Assembly (NCBI RefSeq): GCF_022601895.1
Contig: NZ_JAKVIO010000021.1
Location: 1 to 64,000, forward strand
Length of the DNA stretch: 64,000 bases
Reading direction: 5' to 3'
Source: Sphingomonas sp. LaA6.9
Lineage (GTDB): Bacteria; Pseudomonadota; Alphaproteobacteria; Sphingomonadales; Sphingomonadaceae
Below the pieces are notes generated by a model. That model searched no databases. It was given only the letters and a program-made list of their open reading frames with translations, and was not told the DNA's origin. Below are positions 1 through 8,851 of this stretch, piece after piece. The translations under genes and the position numbers were made by a program. The stretch's first letter is position 1. The number at the start of each line of letters is the position of its first letter.

Positions 1-529
1 CCCGCACGGCAGCCTACAATCCATGCCGCCCATCAGCCGACTGGCTCAACCGATGAACAACCTCTTGAGGCTCCACATCTAGCTACTGACCGATTCAGGC
101 TGAATCGGCCTGCTGATTTCCCGACCGCAATCCAGCGACACTAACCGAACGCCCCGGACGGCGCTGCCACGCCCGGCTTCGTACAACCGCAGTGTCAACA
201 CGACATCGCGGGAGACGTCCGGTGCAATCCTATCTGAGCGTGGATCTGGCAGAGAGTTGGGTGGCCCCGATGCTGAGCTGGCTCTTCCTGGTGCGCGTCA
301 AGACCGACATCGTTATGGCGCTCGTCGCGCGATATGGGATCAATGGCAGCATCTTTGCGCTCGGCGTCGCGCTGTGCGTCGTGGTCACGCGGCACCTTTA
401 CCCCATCACGGGCGGGCACATCCGGAATGTCCAATTGGCATTCTCCTGACCTGTGGATCGGAGAACACGCATGTGCGTCTGTTCGGTGTTCTGTCTATCC
501 GCTGTCAGATTGCGCCCGACGCGGCTGCT
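1..529. other. Leading stretch without a confident gene
   Basis: No convincing coding sequence was found in this half kilobase. A plus-strand frame at 192-449 would encode 85 residues with a hydrophobic middle, and a minus-strand frame covers the same bases. Neither has a recognisable domain or a clear ribosome binding site, and they overlap each other. A hairpin at 90-108 may end a gene lying before the window. Confidence 0.5.
90..108. terminator. Hairpin, possible terminator
   Basis: CCGATTCA (90-97) and TGAATCGG (101-108) are perfect inverted repeats around a three-base loop. There is no long T run after it, so termination is only a guess. Confidence 0.3.
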
Positions 530-937
530 TCAGCGCGCGACGATCTGGAAATCGAGACGGTCGGCATCGAAGCCGAGGCCCGACGGGATCGCGGCCAGGG
601 TCCGGCTGCGATTGCGCGGACCGTGCATCGTGGCGAGCACCGCCTGACCCGATCCGTCCAGAACGATGCGCTCTTCGCCAGCCAGCAGCACCGCGCCCTT
701 CAAGGCGCCGGGGGTGTAGTTCAGGATCACCTGATAGCCCTGAGGCGCGTTGCAATACTCACGCAGTTCGCCAAGTTCGACTCGCCCGCCGCCATCGGTC
801 GAAACCGCAGGCCGGTATGTCAGCTTGCACATGACGGGCACCGACAGTTCAAGCCTGACGCCGAACGTGTCCTGCGCATCCGCCGCGGTGCAGATCGCTG
901 CAAATCCCAGCATTGTTGCAAAGCATTTCTTGAGCAT
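530..937 (-). CDS. Secreted pilin-like protein, divergent from the pilus operon
   Basis: A 135-residue protein with a signal peptide (hydrophobic run ending near ADAQ). The mature part has two cysteines (VMCKL and EYCNA) and alternating beta-strand patterns. The segment CNAPQGYQVILNY resembles the second cysteine strand of spore-coat-U/Csu pilins. It is transcribed away from the pilus operon starting at 1289. I chose the Met at 937 because AGG lies about 8 nt before it and the signal peptide then begins with Lys-Lys; a Met at 961 is also in frame. It could be a minor subunit or regulator-exposed pilin of the same system. The family assignment is inferred from pattern and context, not a firm domain match. 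Confidence 0.6.
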   Translation of the reverse strand: MLKKCFATMLGFAAICTAADAQDTFGVRLELSVPVMCKLTYRPAVSTDGGGRVELGELREYCNAPQGYQVILNYTPGALKGAVLLAGEERIVLDGSGQAVLATMHGPRNRSRTLAAIPSGLGFDADRLDFQIVAR

Positions 938-1288
938 CGGAGCACCTGCCCGTTTCAACATGCCACGGCTTCTGCCCCCGGGGCGGTGAACTTGTGGTGT
1001 TCGAACATGGCTAACGCGGACTTAACAGATTCGCGATTCAGCGCGCATGAGATGCGTCAAGTGCTGCTCGTCCCGGCATCTCCGCCGGTCGCGTCCCGTT
1101 TCGACACAGCCTGACGCGGTCCTAATATTGTTAACGCGCGCGCTCACCCGCGCAAATGCGAGCCTTTCGCGGGCTTTGGCCGTCTGGAGCTAAGGCTTTG
1201 GCGTTAAGCATAAAATCGTCTGGACTATATCTTTGGGCATATGGTAATAATTTGTTAACTATTCGGTGGGGCGAATGAGAGGGACGTT
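938..1288. promoter_or_regulatory. Divergent promoter region of the pilus locus
   Basis: This 350-base gap lies between the divergent pilin-like gene and the pilus operon. It holds no gene that I can see. An AT-rich island at about 1205-1262, in otherwise GC-rich DNA, is the likely promoter and regulator-binding area for the operon. Confidence 0.4.
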
Positions 1289-1858
1289 GTGGGGGATATG
1301 ACCGTCCGAGAGGGATTTGGCCGCAGGCTGAAGCGCGTGCTGATCGGTGCAGGCGCGGCGGCATCGCTGGTGCCGTCGGTCGCCCATGCGGATGAGATCG
1401 ACGGGGTTCGCAACCTGACGCTTCAGGTGAGCGGCCGGGTTTCAGAGCATTGCGCGCTGGGGTCGATCCGCGACGTGCATTTCGGCGATATCTCCCGGCC
1501 CAATCTCAGCGCTGCCGCACGTGTGGCGCTGGACTGCAACATTCCGTTCCAGATGACGGTCAAGGCTGCGCGGGGCGGACTGGCGCACGACGCGATGCCG
1601 ACGGGGCAGGGGCCTTATTCGGGAACGCTTCCCTACACGATCGGCATCGAGATGCCCGTCCGCAAGCCGCAGGCGGCGATGGTGGGTCGCAGTTTCGAAA
1701 GCCACGAACTGCTCGCTGGCAGAACGATATCCAGTGAAGGGGGCATCGCCATGGACGGCATGGCGCTCACCGTTTCGCTCGGACGCCCTTCGGGAGAGGC
1801 CGGCCTTCTGGCCGGGCGCTATGGTGAAACAATAGAAATAACAATAGCGCCGCAATAG
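1289..1858 (+). CDS. Spore coat U domain pilin (Csu-type minor subunit)
   Basis: The 189-residue protein has a signal peptide ending about residue 34 (VAHA). Cys55 and Cys83 flank a strand, as in SCPU/CsuA-type pilins, and it ends in the beta strand GRYGETIEITIAPQ typical of the family. It is the first gene of the pilus operon, so it is probably a structural or adaptor subunit. The start is a GTG: GAGAGGG sits 5 nt upstream, whereas the ATG at 1298 lies too close to its own G-rich run. The domain assignment rests on cysteine spacing, C-terminal strand and neighbours. Confidence 0.75.
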   Translation: MGDMTVREGFGRRLKRVLIGAGAAASLVPSVAHADEIDGVRNLTLQVSGRVSEHCALGSIRDVHFGDISRPNLSAAARVALDCNIPFQMTVKAARGGLAHDAMPTGQGPYSGTLPYTIGIEMPVRKPQAAMVGRSFESHELLAGRTISSEGGIAMDGMALTVSLGRPSGEAGLLAGRYGETIEITIAPQ

Positions 1859-1979
1859 CTTATGTAATTCATGAAAATGTCGCAAAAGAATATCAATAAT
1901 GCGGCTTAATGCCCTCGGGTTCGTTTGTGTTGATTAAAGTATCAATCTTGAGTGTGTCTATAATGGAGGAAAGTTTGTC

Positions 1980-2681
1980 ATGACTAAGAAGATCATTGGT
2001 TCCGCGATTGCAGCTCTTGCGCTGGCTGCTCTTCCGGGCGTGGCGCATGCCGATGCGACCGCTGGTGGTTCGTTCACGGGCCTCGGTGGAGCTTTCGGCA
2101 TCGGCACGGCATGGGGCTATCTCGGCGGTTCGCTGGGCAACACTGAAACCGCATCGCCGACGCTCGCAACTGCCTTCACGCTGACCGGCGAAGTCAGCCG
2201 CGATTGCTCGTTCTACGCGGGTTCGGCTGAAGGTCGCACGATCAACTTCGGCACGATCGGCGTGCGCACGGGCAGCGGTGAAAATGTGAACGACGCGTTC
2301 GACATGCGCGCAGCGGCCGATGTCGCGATCACGACGGGCACCGCTGGCTGCAACACCAAGAACGAGGTTCGTATCTCGAAGCAGAACGGTACCGACGGCC
2401 TGCGCAACAACGCGGCGGCTACCGGTGGCTATGACAGCGACGAGTTCACCAACAAGCTGCCCTATCGCGTCGATGCGGCCTGGACGGGCGTTGAAGTCGG
2501 TCAGGTCGGCGCTGGCACGATCAAGACCCTCTCGGTCGACACCAACGAAGCCGCCGACAGCAAGGCTGGTGGCGCATGGCGCTCGGGTTTCGTGATGAAT
2601 GTCCTCATCCCGACCCCCGCCAAGGGCCTCGTCGCCGGCACCTACAGCGACGTGCTGACGGTCACGCTCTCGGCGATCTGA
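1980..2681 (+). CDS. Major pilin subunit of archaic chaperone-usher pilus
   Basis: This 233-residue secreted protein has a signal peptide ending near residue 24 (VAHA). It is rich in Gly, Thr and Ala, carries Cys76 and Cys124, and ends AGTYSDVLTVTLSAI, the donor-strand-type end of SCPU pilins. GGAGGAAAG at 1965-1973 is a very strong ribosome binding site. A stable hairpin directly after the gene should protect its message or stop most transcripts. Both suggest high expression, fitting the major shaft subunit. The preceding 120 bases are AT-rich and include TTGAT-N6-ATCAA (1930-1945), a possible operator. Confidence 0.78.
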   Translation: MTKKIIGSAIAALALAALPGVAHADATAGGSFTGLGGAFGIGTAWGYLGGSLGNTETASPTLATAFTLTGEVSRDCSFYAGSAEGRTINFGTIGVRTGSGENVNDAFDMRAAADVAITTGTAGCNTKNEVRISKQNGTDGLRNNAAATGGYDSDEFTNKLPYRVDAAWTGVEVGQVGAGTIKTLSVDTNEAADSKAGGAWRSGFVMNVLIPTPAKGLVAGTYSDVLTVTLSAI

Positions 2682-2704
2682 TCGCAGGAGCAAGGCGTAT
2701 CGGA

Positions 2705-2730
2705 GGGAGGGAGGCGCACGCCTTCCTCCC
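2705..2730 (+). terminator. Hairpin after major pilin, likely attenuator
   Basis: A 12-base stem (2705-2716 with 2719-2730, one G-T pair) is followed by a pyrimidine-rich stretch with TTCTTT. It sits between the major pilin and the chaperone. Partial termination or RNA protection here would give more pilin than assembly machinery. Confidence 0.65.
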
Positions 2731-2794
2731 TTCAATTCTTTCCTAACCCTTTGCTGTTCTAAACTGACCTCACGATTCCCGGGGGAAAATCCAG

Positions 2795-3601
2795 ATGCCG
2801 CGCCTTCACAGCCCAGCGCCCGTCGCTTGGGTGCGTAACATTGCACTGTCGATTCTTGCAGTTTCCATGCCCGCGCATGCAATGCGCGTGTCACCGATGG
2901 TGGCGGAGATGTCGAGCAAGGGCAGCGGCGCGGTGGCGCGTATCGAGGTCCAGAATCTCAACCCGACCAATCTGCCGTTCGAAACGCGGATCACGCGGAT
3001 CGACTATGATGACAAGGGCAATATGACCGAAACGCCCGCCGACGGGGATTTTCTGGTCTTTCCGCCGCAAGGCGTGCTGCCCGCCAATGCCCGCCAGGTC
3101 GTGCGCCTCCAATGGGTCGGCGCAGGGGATATTCCCGCCTCGCGCGGCTATTACATGTCGGTCAATCAATTGCCGGTCGCGCTCGACCCGCAGGCTCCCG
3201 CAACCGCCGGCGCACAGGTGCAGATCGTCTATCACATGAAGGCGCTGATCACGGTCGCGCCTCCGGGAGCGCTGCCCAAGGTGGAACTCGTTTCGGCCAC
3301 GCCGACCGAGATCGATCCACCGCCCGCCGCTGATGGCGCCGCTGCCGGCGCGAAGCTGCCCGGCGTCGAGGTGACCGTGCGCAACACCGGAAGCCGTCAT
3401 GCGATGATGTCGGGCGCCAAATGGACGATCGAGGGACGCGGTATCGACGGCAAGCCGGTCACTGTCGAACTCGATCAGGCCGCGCTCAACCGTGACATCG
3501 GTGTAGGCTATCTGGCCGCGCTCAATGGCCAGCGCACCTTCCGCGTTCCCACCGGCGTCGCATTCGGTTCCGGACCGATCACGGTGCGCTTCGCCCGCTG
3601 A
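2795..3601 (+). CDS. Periplasmic pilus chaperone (PapD/CsuC-like)
   Basis: This 268-residue protein has a signal peptide ending about residue 29 (PAHA). Its two-domain immunoglobulin-like layout is seen in the strand IEVQNLNPTNLPFETRI, the G1-strand-like segment ARQVVRLQWVG, and the following RGYYMSVNQLPV. The last is the usual place of conserved subunit-binding features in archaic chaperones. It folds pilins in the periplasm and delivers them to the usher. GGGGGAAAA precedes the ATG at good spacing. Its stop overlaps the usher start by one base, so translation is coupled. Confidence 0.88.
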   Translation: MPRLHSPAPVAWVRNIALSILAVSMPAHAMRVSPMVAEMSSKGSGAVARIEVQNLNPTNLPFETRITRIDYDDKGNMTETPADGDFLVFPPQGVLPANARQVVRLQWVGAGDIPASRGYYMSVNQLPVALDPQAPATAGAQVQIVYHMKALITVAPPGALPKVELVSATPTEIDPPPAADGAAAGAKLPGVEVTVRNTGSRHAMMSGAKWTIEGRGIDGKPVTVELDQAALNRDIGVGYLAALNGQRTFRVPTGVAFGSGPITVRFAR

Positions 3602-6195
3602 TGCGTATTCGGATTGCCTGCATAGCCGCGCTGTCAGCGGCGTGCGGCGGCACGGCCGCCGCTCAGGTGTCTGTGCCCTTGCCACGTCAGGGCGTGTCCG
3701 CGCCCGAAGATCCCGATCCGGGCTCAGAGCCGCAAGCCGCGGCCGCGCGGCCGGACAAGGTGGAAGCGGCTGCTCCCGAAGCAGCGCCGGTATCGCGCCG
3801 CCTCGATATCAATCCCTATGATCGCGACATCGAAATGACGGTGCCGCTGACCTATCGCAGCCGCCCGCTCGGCGAGATACCCGTGCTGTTGACGCATGAC
3901 GACCGCTTCGTCGTCAACACCCGTGCATTCCTGACGCTCATCGATCCGCTGCTGAATGCCGAGGCGCGCACAAGGATCGCGGCGCAATTGGGCCAGCGTG
4001 ACGCGTTCGTCCCCGACGATCTGGGCGCGATCGGCATCACGCTCGAATATGATCCGGGTACGCTGTCGGTCGTCGTGCTCCGGATTGCGCCCGAGCAGCG
4101 TGCGATGGAGGCATTGTTCGACGCGCCAGTTCCCGAGAATGAGCAGCCCGATTTGCTGCCCGCAGGGTTTTCCGCCTTCCTGAATATCAATGCGGTCCAG
4201 ACCCAATATTGGGAAGGCGATACGCCGCTCCCCTCGATCTTCCTCAACGGCGCTGCCCGGATCGGGCGTTTTGTCGTCGAAGCCGATATCGAGGCGGGCG
4301 AGCAGGGTTTCACCGGCTCGCAGGACTATGGCGTCGAGCGCAATTTCGTGCGCGGTGTTTACGACGAACCCGAACAGTTTCGCAGATGGTATCTGGGCGA
4401 CCTTTCTCCCGAAGTTCGCGGCCAGCAGGGCTTCGTCCAGCTCGGCGGCATCGGCGTGTCGCGTCAGCGTCGACGTTTCGATCAGTTCCGCTCATCGGTG
4501 TTGCAGGGCAATCGGCAACTGGTGGTCCAGCGCGACTCCACCGTGCGCGTTCTGCGCAACGGCGTGCTCTATCGCGAACTGCGGCTCGAGCCCGGCTCCT
4601 ATGATCTGAGCTCCCTGCCGCTGGTTTCGGGCAGCAACGACGTCCAGATCCAGGTGCGCGACGATGCCGGCCGCGTTCAGGACATTTCGTACCGGGCTTA
4701 TCTCGATCCGATCGACCTCGCGCCGGGCGACTATGAATATGCGGCCTATGTGGGCGCGCTGAGCAATCGTATCGGCGGGACGCCGGATTATGGCGACGAG
4801 GTCGCCTTTACGGGCTTTTTCCGGAAGGCCTTTCTTGACGCGCCGTCGATCGGCGTGGGCGTGCAGGCGAGTTCGAAGACGCAGCTCCTGACCGGGCAAA
4901 CCCAGTTCGTGGTCGGCAATGGCAGTCGCATCCAGATCGATGCCGGCCTCAGCAACAACAAGCGCGCGGGCGAGGGGTACAGCCTTGGCGCATCCTATGA
5001 ACAGGCGTTCGACCGGGCAGGCCTGATCGACACCTTCACCATACGGGCCGATTATCTGTCGCGGCGCTTCACCTCGCTGGGCAACGCCGATCCAGACAAT
5101 ATCAACGCCTTCAGCCTCAGCGCGTCCTATGCGCGCGCCTTTGACGAGCGGCTGACCGTCCTTTTCGACGCGAGTTACTACAAGAGCCGCGATAACGAAC
5201 CGGATCGGTACCGGCTCGGCGCGGTCGCCGCCTATCGCTTCTCTCCAAAGTGGAGCCTGCGCGCGGGGGTCGATTATTCCGAATTTGGCAGCGGGTCCGG
5301 GGCACGCAACGGAATCGGGTTCGGCATATCGTTGCTGTTCCAGCCCGATTACCGTCAACGCGCCGAGGCTCGACACGACAGCAATACCCGGTCCACGGCA
5401 CTGTCCTATTCGCGATCGAGCGACAACCGCATCGGCAGCGTCGGCTATGGCGGCGTCCTGGCGCGCGAGACGGGGTCGACGAGCGCACAAGCCTATCTCG
5501 ACTATACCGGCAACCGCTTCGATGCCTCACTGAACCACGCGAGCTATGGCGACGGACTCAGCTCGATCACCGATCAGCAGGTCACTTCGGTGCGCGTCGG
5601 CACCGCGCTGGCCTTTGCCGATGGCGCCTTTGGCGTTGGCCGACGGATCAACGACAGCTTCGCCATTCTCTACCCGCACGCCAATCTCAAGGGGCGCAGA
5701 GTGGTTGCGGGGCAGTCGCTGGCTGAAAACGACTATATGAGCAAGAGCGGGACGCTCGGCGGCGCGGTCAACGGCTATCTCACCTCCTACGTCACCCAGT
5801 CGATCCAGTATGACGTGGAGAACCCGCCAGCGGGCTATGACGTCGGTGCGGGCGTCGCGAGGGTCAAACCGCCCTATCATAGCGGCTACAAGCTCAAGAT
5901 CGGGACCGACGCCTTTGTCAGCGCGACCGGTACGCTGCTGGCCCCCGACGGCAAGCCTGTCTCGCTGGCCGGCGGCCGCGTGGCTGCGCTCGATGGGAAG
6001 GATGGCGCCATGCTGCCGTTCTTCACTAACTCGATCGGTCGATTCGCTATCCAGAATCTCCGTCCCGGTGTGCGTTATCGCGTCATTCTCAACCAGCGGC
6101 CGATTGCATTCGAATTTACCGTGCCTCAGGATAGCGACGGACTAGTCGACCTGGAGGCTGTGACCGGCTCCACCGAACCAGCGGGTGCACCATGA
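3601..6195 (+). CDS. Outer-membrane pilus usher (FimD/PapC/CsuD-like)
   Basis: The 864-residue protein begins with a signal peptide (to about residue 21, TAAA). An N-terminal domain follows, then a Pro/Ala linker and the usher barrel with plug. Family-like segments include GSYDLSSLPLVSGSNDVQIQVRD and a long series of amphipathic strands from about 380 to 720. The C-terminal part (about 770-860) has the carboxypeptidase-like beta-sandwich fold, with NSIGRFAIQNLRPGVRYRV. Ushers receive chaperone-subunit complexes and secrete the fibre. It overlaps the chaperone by one base and the tip gene by four. Length and gene order match archaic (sigma/Csu-type) systems. Confidence 0.93.
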   Translation: MRIRIACIAALSAACGGTAAAQVSVPLPRQGVSAPEDPDPGSEPQAAAARPDKVEAAAPEAAPVSRRLDINPYDRDIEMTVPLTYRSRPLGEIPVLLTHDDRFVVNTRAFLTLIDPLLNAEARTRIAAQLGQRDAFVPDDLGAIGITLEYDPGTLSVVVLRIAPEQRAMEALFDAPVPENEQPDLLPAGFSAFLNINAVQTQYWEGDTPLPSIFLNGAARIGRFVVEADIEAGEQGFTGSQDYGVERNFVRGVYDEPEQFRRWYLGDLSPEVRGQQGFVQLGGIGVSRQRRRFDQFRSSVLQGNRQLVVQRDSTVRVLRNGVLYRELRLEPGSYDLSSLPLVSGSNDVQIQVRDDAGRVQDISYRAYLDPIDLAPGDYEYAAYVGALSNRIGGTPDYGDEVAFTGFFRKAFLDAPSIGVGVQASSKTQLLTGQTQFVVGNGSRIQIDAGLSNNKRAGEGYSLGASYEQAFDRAGLIDTFTIRADYLSRRFTSLGNADPDNINAFSLSASYARAFDERLTVLFDASYYKSRDNEPDRYRLGAVAAYRFSPKWSLRAGVDYSEFGSGSGARNGIGFGISLLFQPDYRQRAEARHDSNTRSTALSYSRSSDNRIGSVGYGGVLARETGSTSAQAYLDYTGNRFDASLNHASYGDGLSSITDQQVTSVRVGTALAFADGAFGVGRRINDSFAILYPHANLKGRRVVAGQSLAENDYMSKSGTLGGAVNGYLTSYVTQSIQYDVENPPAGYDVGAGVARVKPPYHSGYKLKIGTDAFVSATGTLLAPDGKPVSLAGGRVAALDGKDGAMLPFFTNSIGRFAIQNLRPGVRYRVILNQRPIAFEFTVPQDSDGLVDLEAVTGSTEPAGAP

Positions 6196-7100
6196 CACCG
6201 AAGAACAGCTTTCTGATCGCACTTGCCCTGACCGCGGCTTCGGCGCCAGCCGCCGCGCAGGAGCAGAGGAGCACAGGGTGCCGATTGAGGATCGACACCA
6301 ACGCGACGAGCTGGGTCATTCGCGGCCACGACCCCTATGGCGGGGCGCAACCCTCCGGAACCTTCGACCTGATCCTGACCAATGAGGGCGACCAGCCCTG
6401 CGAGGTTTTTCCGGTCTTCGCGCTCGACAAGGAAGGGTTCGGGCTGCGCGCGGCGTCGGGGCCGCATATCCCTTATTCCCTGCTCGACCTGTATGGCGAT
6501 CAGGACGCTACGCCGCTTGGCGGGCGCGCAATGCGAAAACCATCCTGGCGTCCGGTGGTGGTCAATCCCCACGGGCAGCAGGCCGTCCGCTATATGCTGC
6601 AGATCCCGCCGGAAGCGATCACGAGTGACGGCCTCTTCAGCCAGAACGTGTTCGTCGAGGCGGAAGACCGGGATGGGCGGACGATTGCCGGCCGTCGGCT
6701 GGTGCTCGGCATCGACGTGCTTCCTTCGGCGATCATGGGGCTGTCCGGTGCGTTTCGTCGTAGCAATGGCCAGGCGCTGGTCGACCTCGGCGAGTTGAAG
6801 GAGGGGACCGCGAAGCTGCCCCTGCAGCTCCATATCCGCAGCACCCGCGCCTATCGTCTCGCCGTGGAATCGACCAATCGCGGCACGTTGCAGCTGGCCG
6901 GGACCGACTGGTCGATCCCTTATCAGGTCGCGATCAACGACAAGGTCGTCCCATTGACGGGGGGCGGGAGCTATGCCTCTCCCTCGGGCATGGCGCAGCG
7001 GCGCGACAACCTGCCGATATCGTTCGTCATCGGCGATCCCGCCCAAAAGCGGGCGGGAACCTATTCGGATACGCTGACCATATCGATTTCCGTGATCTGA
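6192..7100 (+). CDS. Two-domain tip subunit, spore coat U type (CsuE-like)
   Basis: This 302-residue secreted protein has a signal peptide ending about residue 23 (AAAQ). An N-terminal domain of about 150 residues with Cys30 and Cys70 is followed by a C-terminal SCPU-type domain ending AGTYSDTLTISISVI, nearly the same end as the major pilin. In Csu-like systems such a last gene encodes the tip adhesin. The ATG overlaps the usher stop (ATGA), so it is the last gene of the operon. Adhesin function is inferred from gene order; the ligand is unknown. Confidence 0.8.
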   Translation: MTPKNSFLIALALTAASAPAAAQEQRSTGCRLRIDTNATSWVIRGHDPYGGAQPSGTFDLILTNEGDQPCEVFPVFALDKEGFGLRAASGPHIPYSLLDLYGDQDATPLGGRAMRKPSWRPVVVNPHGQQAVRYMLQIPPEAITSDGLFSQNVFVEAEDRDGRTIAGRRLVLGIDVLPSAIMGLSGAFRRSNGQALVDLGELKEGTAKLPLQLHIRSTRAYRLAVESTNRGTLQLAGTDWSIPYQVAINDKVVPLTGGGSYASPSGMAQRRDNLPISFVIGDPAQKRAGTYSDTLTISISVI

Positions 7101-7651
7101 GGCGGTCACGCGATCAACCCTGAAGCCGCATCGTCCTCAAGGGGCTGCGGCATGTCCATACGGCCCGCTGCAGAGCCCATGCGGCACGGGTAGTTTTGCA
7201 CAATCACGAGCAAGGTGGCGACCGCCTGAAATACGCGGCTATCGGGACAAACCCGGACAGATGTAGCGCCGCAGTTCATCGGGATGCGATGATGTTACCT
7301 CACGATTTGCCAAAGTCAGTTGCACGATGCGTCGAGCCGGCGCGCCGTTGCTAACAGTATTGATTGTTAAGAATTTATAAACTTGATGGACGATGAGGTG
7401 CCGCCAGTTACCGAATCCGTCGTATAGTATTTTTTCCAGCGCCCCTAAGGGCATATTGGCATTGCCACGGAACAGATACCTAATGCATAATACGTACGGT
7501 ACTTCATGCAGAAACAGATCCTGAAACTCAGGACAATTGCCGAAATCGGACTTTCAAGGAGAGTGCCCAAGTTTCCGAAAGGCCAGGCGTGCGGGGCGCC
7601 GACGCGATTGGGAACGACAAAGCCCTGATCCACACGATCATGGAGTTGGCA
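7101..7651. other. Intergenic region before the sensor kinase
   Basis: About 550 bases without a credible gene. It contains one CGGG-N5-CCCG box (7240-7257), an AT-rich island at about 7345-7390 and another near 7480-7510. GCCGCA (7125-7130) with TGCGGC (7146-7151) could be a weak terminator of the pilus operon. Confidence 0.5.
7240..7257. promoter_or_regulatory. CGGG-box inverted repeat (kinase upstream region)
   Basis: TATCGGGA is followed, after an A-rich spacer, by CCCGGA. CGGG and CCCG are five bases apart. It matches the boxes found before most genes to 18.95 kb but lies almost 400 nt before the kinase start, so it may serve an upstream promoter. Confidence 0.5.
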
Positions 7652-8842
7652 ATGTCGGACGTGGCGTACGAAAATACCCTGCAGCAGAGCCTCACCGGAG
7701 CCAGCGACGCGTCCGCAGATGCGTTCGGTCCGCCAGTTCTCACGGTCAAGGCGGGGATCGACCCGCCGGGCATGGGTTGGCGTGCGCGGCGCATGCCCGG
7801 TTCATTGCAGGGCGTGATCGACGCGATGCCGATGCCCGCCGCGGTGATCGACGAGGAACTCCGCATCGCGGCGGTCAACGATGCCTGGCTCGGATCATTT
7901 GCGCCTGGAACTGCCGATACAACGGGGCGGAATATCATTGGCGGCGACTTCGTGACGGCGAGCGCGGCCGGCGTTGGCGAAACCCGGCGCGCCGTCCGTG
8001 TCCGCAGCGGCCTCAGGCGGTTGCAGTCGCACAGGATTGCACAATTCTCGCATCGACAGACTGTCGTCCTGAACGGCGAGGCTCGGCTCTTCGTCGTGCG
8101 GACCGCGCCGCTCTGGCGTTTTGGCCGGCTATTGCTGGCGTCCTATGTTGACGTGACGGACAACAAGCGGCGCGTGACGGAGCGCCGGCACTATTGCCTG
8201 TCGCTGCTGCGCGCCGAAGAGGAGGAACGCAAGCGGATCGCGCTCGAGTTGCATGACGAGACCGCCCAGCAGCTTGCACTGATGCAGTTCGCGCTCACGT
8301 CGCTGAAGGATGCCGGCAACGGTGCCGGTGTCGAGCGGGCCTGTTTGGGGATCGAGGAGGCGCTGGGCGCCGTGCAGCTTCAATTGCGCACGCTCAGCTA
8401 TGTGTTGCACCCTCCCGAACTGGAGCACGGCGGCATCGAGTCCGCGCTTCGGACGTTCGTCCTCGGCTTCGCGCGCAGATCGGGTTTGCTCGCCGAGTTC
8501 GAGGGCATTGCCAGTCCGCTCAACCTGTCGCGCGACATCGAGATCGCCTTCTACCGCGTGGCGCAGGAAGCCCTTGCCAATGTGCAGCGCCATGCAGCGG
8601 CGTCGCGTGTTCGCGTCGCCCTCAAAAAGGAATCGGGCGATCTCGTCATGGAGATCAGCGACAATGGGGTTGGCATCAGCGCGGAAATCGTATCGGCACA
8701 GCGCCGCGAAGGGCTGGGCGTCGGCCTGGTCGGGATGCGCGAGCGCTTGCAGGCGCTGGCAGGCCGGCTCGACATCTGCAGGCTGCCGCTGGGAACGATG
8801 GTGACGGCGCGCGTTCCGTGCCGGAGTCGCGCCACCGGCTGA
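7652..8842 (+). CDS. Sensor histidine kinase, HisKA_3 (NarX/DegS) type with PAS domain
   Basis: This 396-residue kinase has no clear membrane segment. A PAS-like domain (about 50-120, with VIDAMPMPAAVIDEELRI) is followed by a second linker. The HisKA_3 box ERKRIALELHDETAQQ comes next, with phospho-acceptor His about residue 201. The ATPase domain shows AQEALANVQRHA (N box), ISDNGVGI (G1) and GVGLVGMRERLQAL (G2). Such kinases phosphorylate NarL/FixJ regulators, and two of these are encoded at 8852 and 11623. GGAG lies 6 nt before ATG 7652; in-frame Mets at 7589 and 7640 are less well placed. Lacking membrane spans, it probably senses a cytosolic signal. It converges with regulator 1, leaving only 9 bases between stops. 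Confidence 0.88.
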   Translation: MSDVAYENTLQQSLTGASDASADAFGPPVLTVKAGIDPPGMGWRARRMPGSLQGVIDAMPMPAAVIDEELRIAAVNDAWLGSFAPGTADTTGRNIIGGDFVTASAAGVGETRRAVRVRSGLRRLQSHRIAQFSHRQTVVLNGEARLFVVRTAPLWRFGRLLLASYVDVTDNKRRVTERRHYCLSLLRAEEEERKRIALELHDETAQQLALMQFALTSLKDAGNGAGVERACLGIEEALGAVQLQLRTLSYVLHPPELEHGGIESALRTFVLGFARRSGLLAEFEGIASPLNLSRDIEIAFYRVAQEALANVQRHAAASRVRVALKKESGDLVMEISDNGVGISAEIVSAQRREGLGVGLVGMRERLQALAGRLDICRLPLGTMVTARVPCRSRATG

Positions 8843-8851
8843 ACGACCCGA

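Noticed and set aside
192-449. Small plus-strand frame with hydrophobic middle
   Set aside because: No ribosome binding site, no known domain, and an equally open frame on the other strand; not enough to call a gene.
1959-1964. TATAAT just before the major pilin
   Set aside because: It is only 16 bases before the start codon and overlaps the ribosome binding region, with no -35 at normal spacing.
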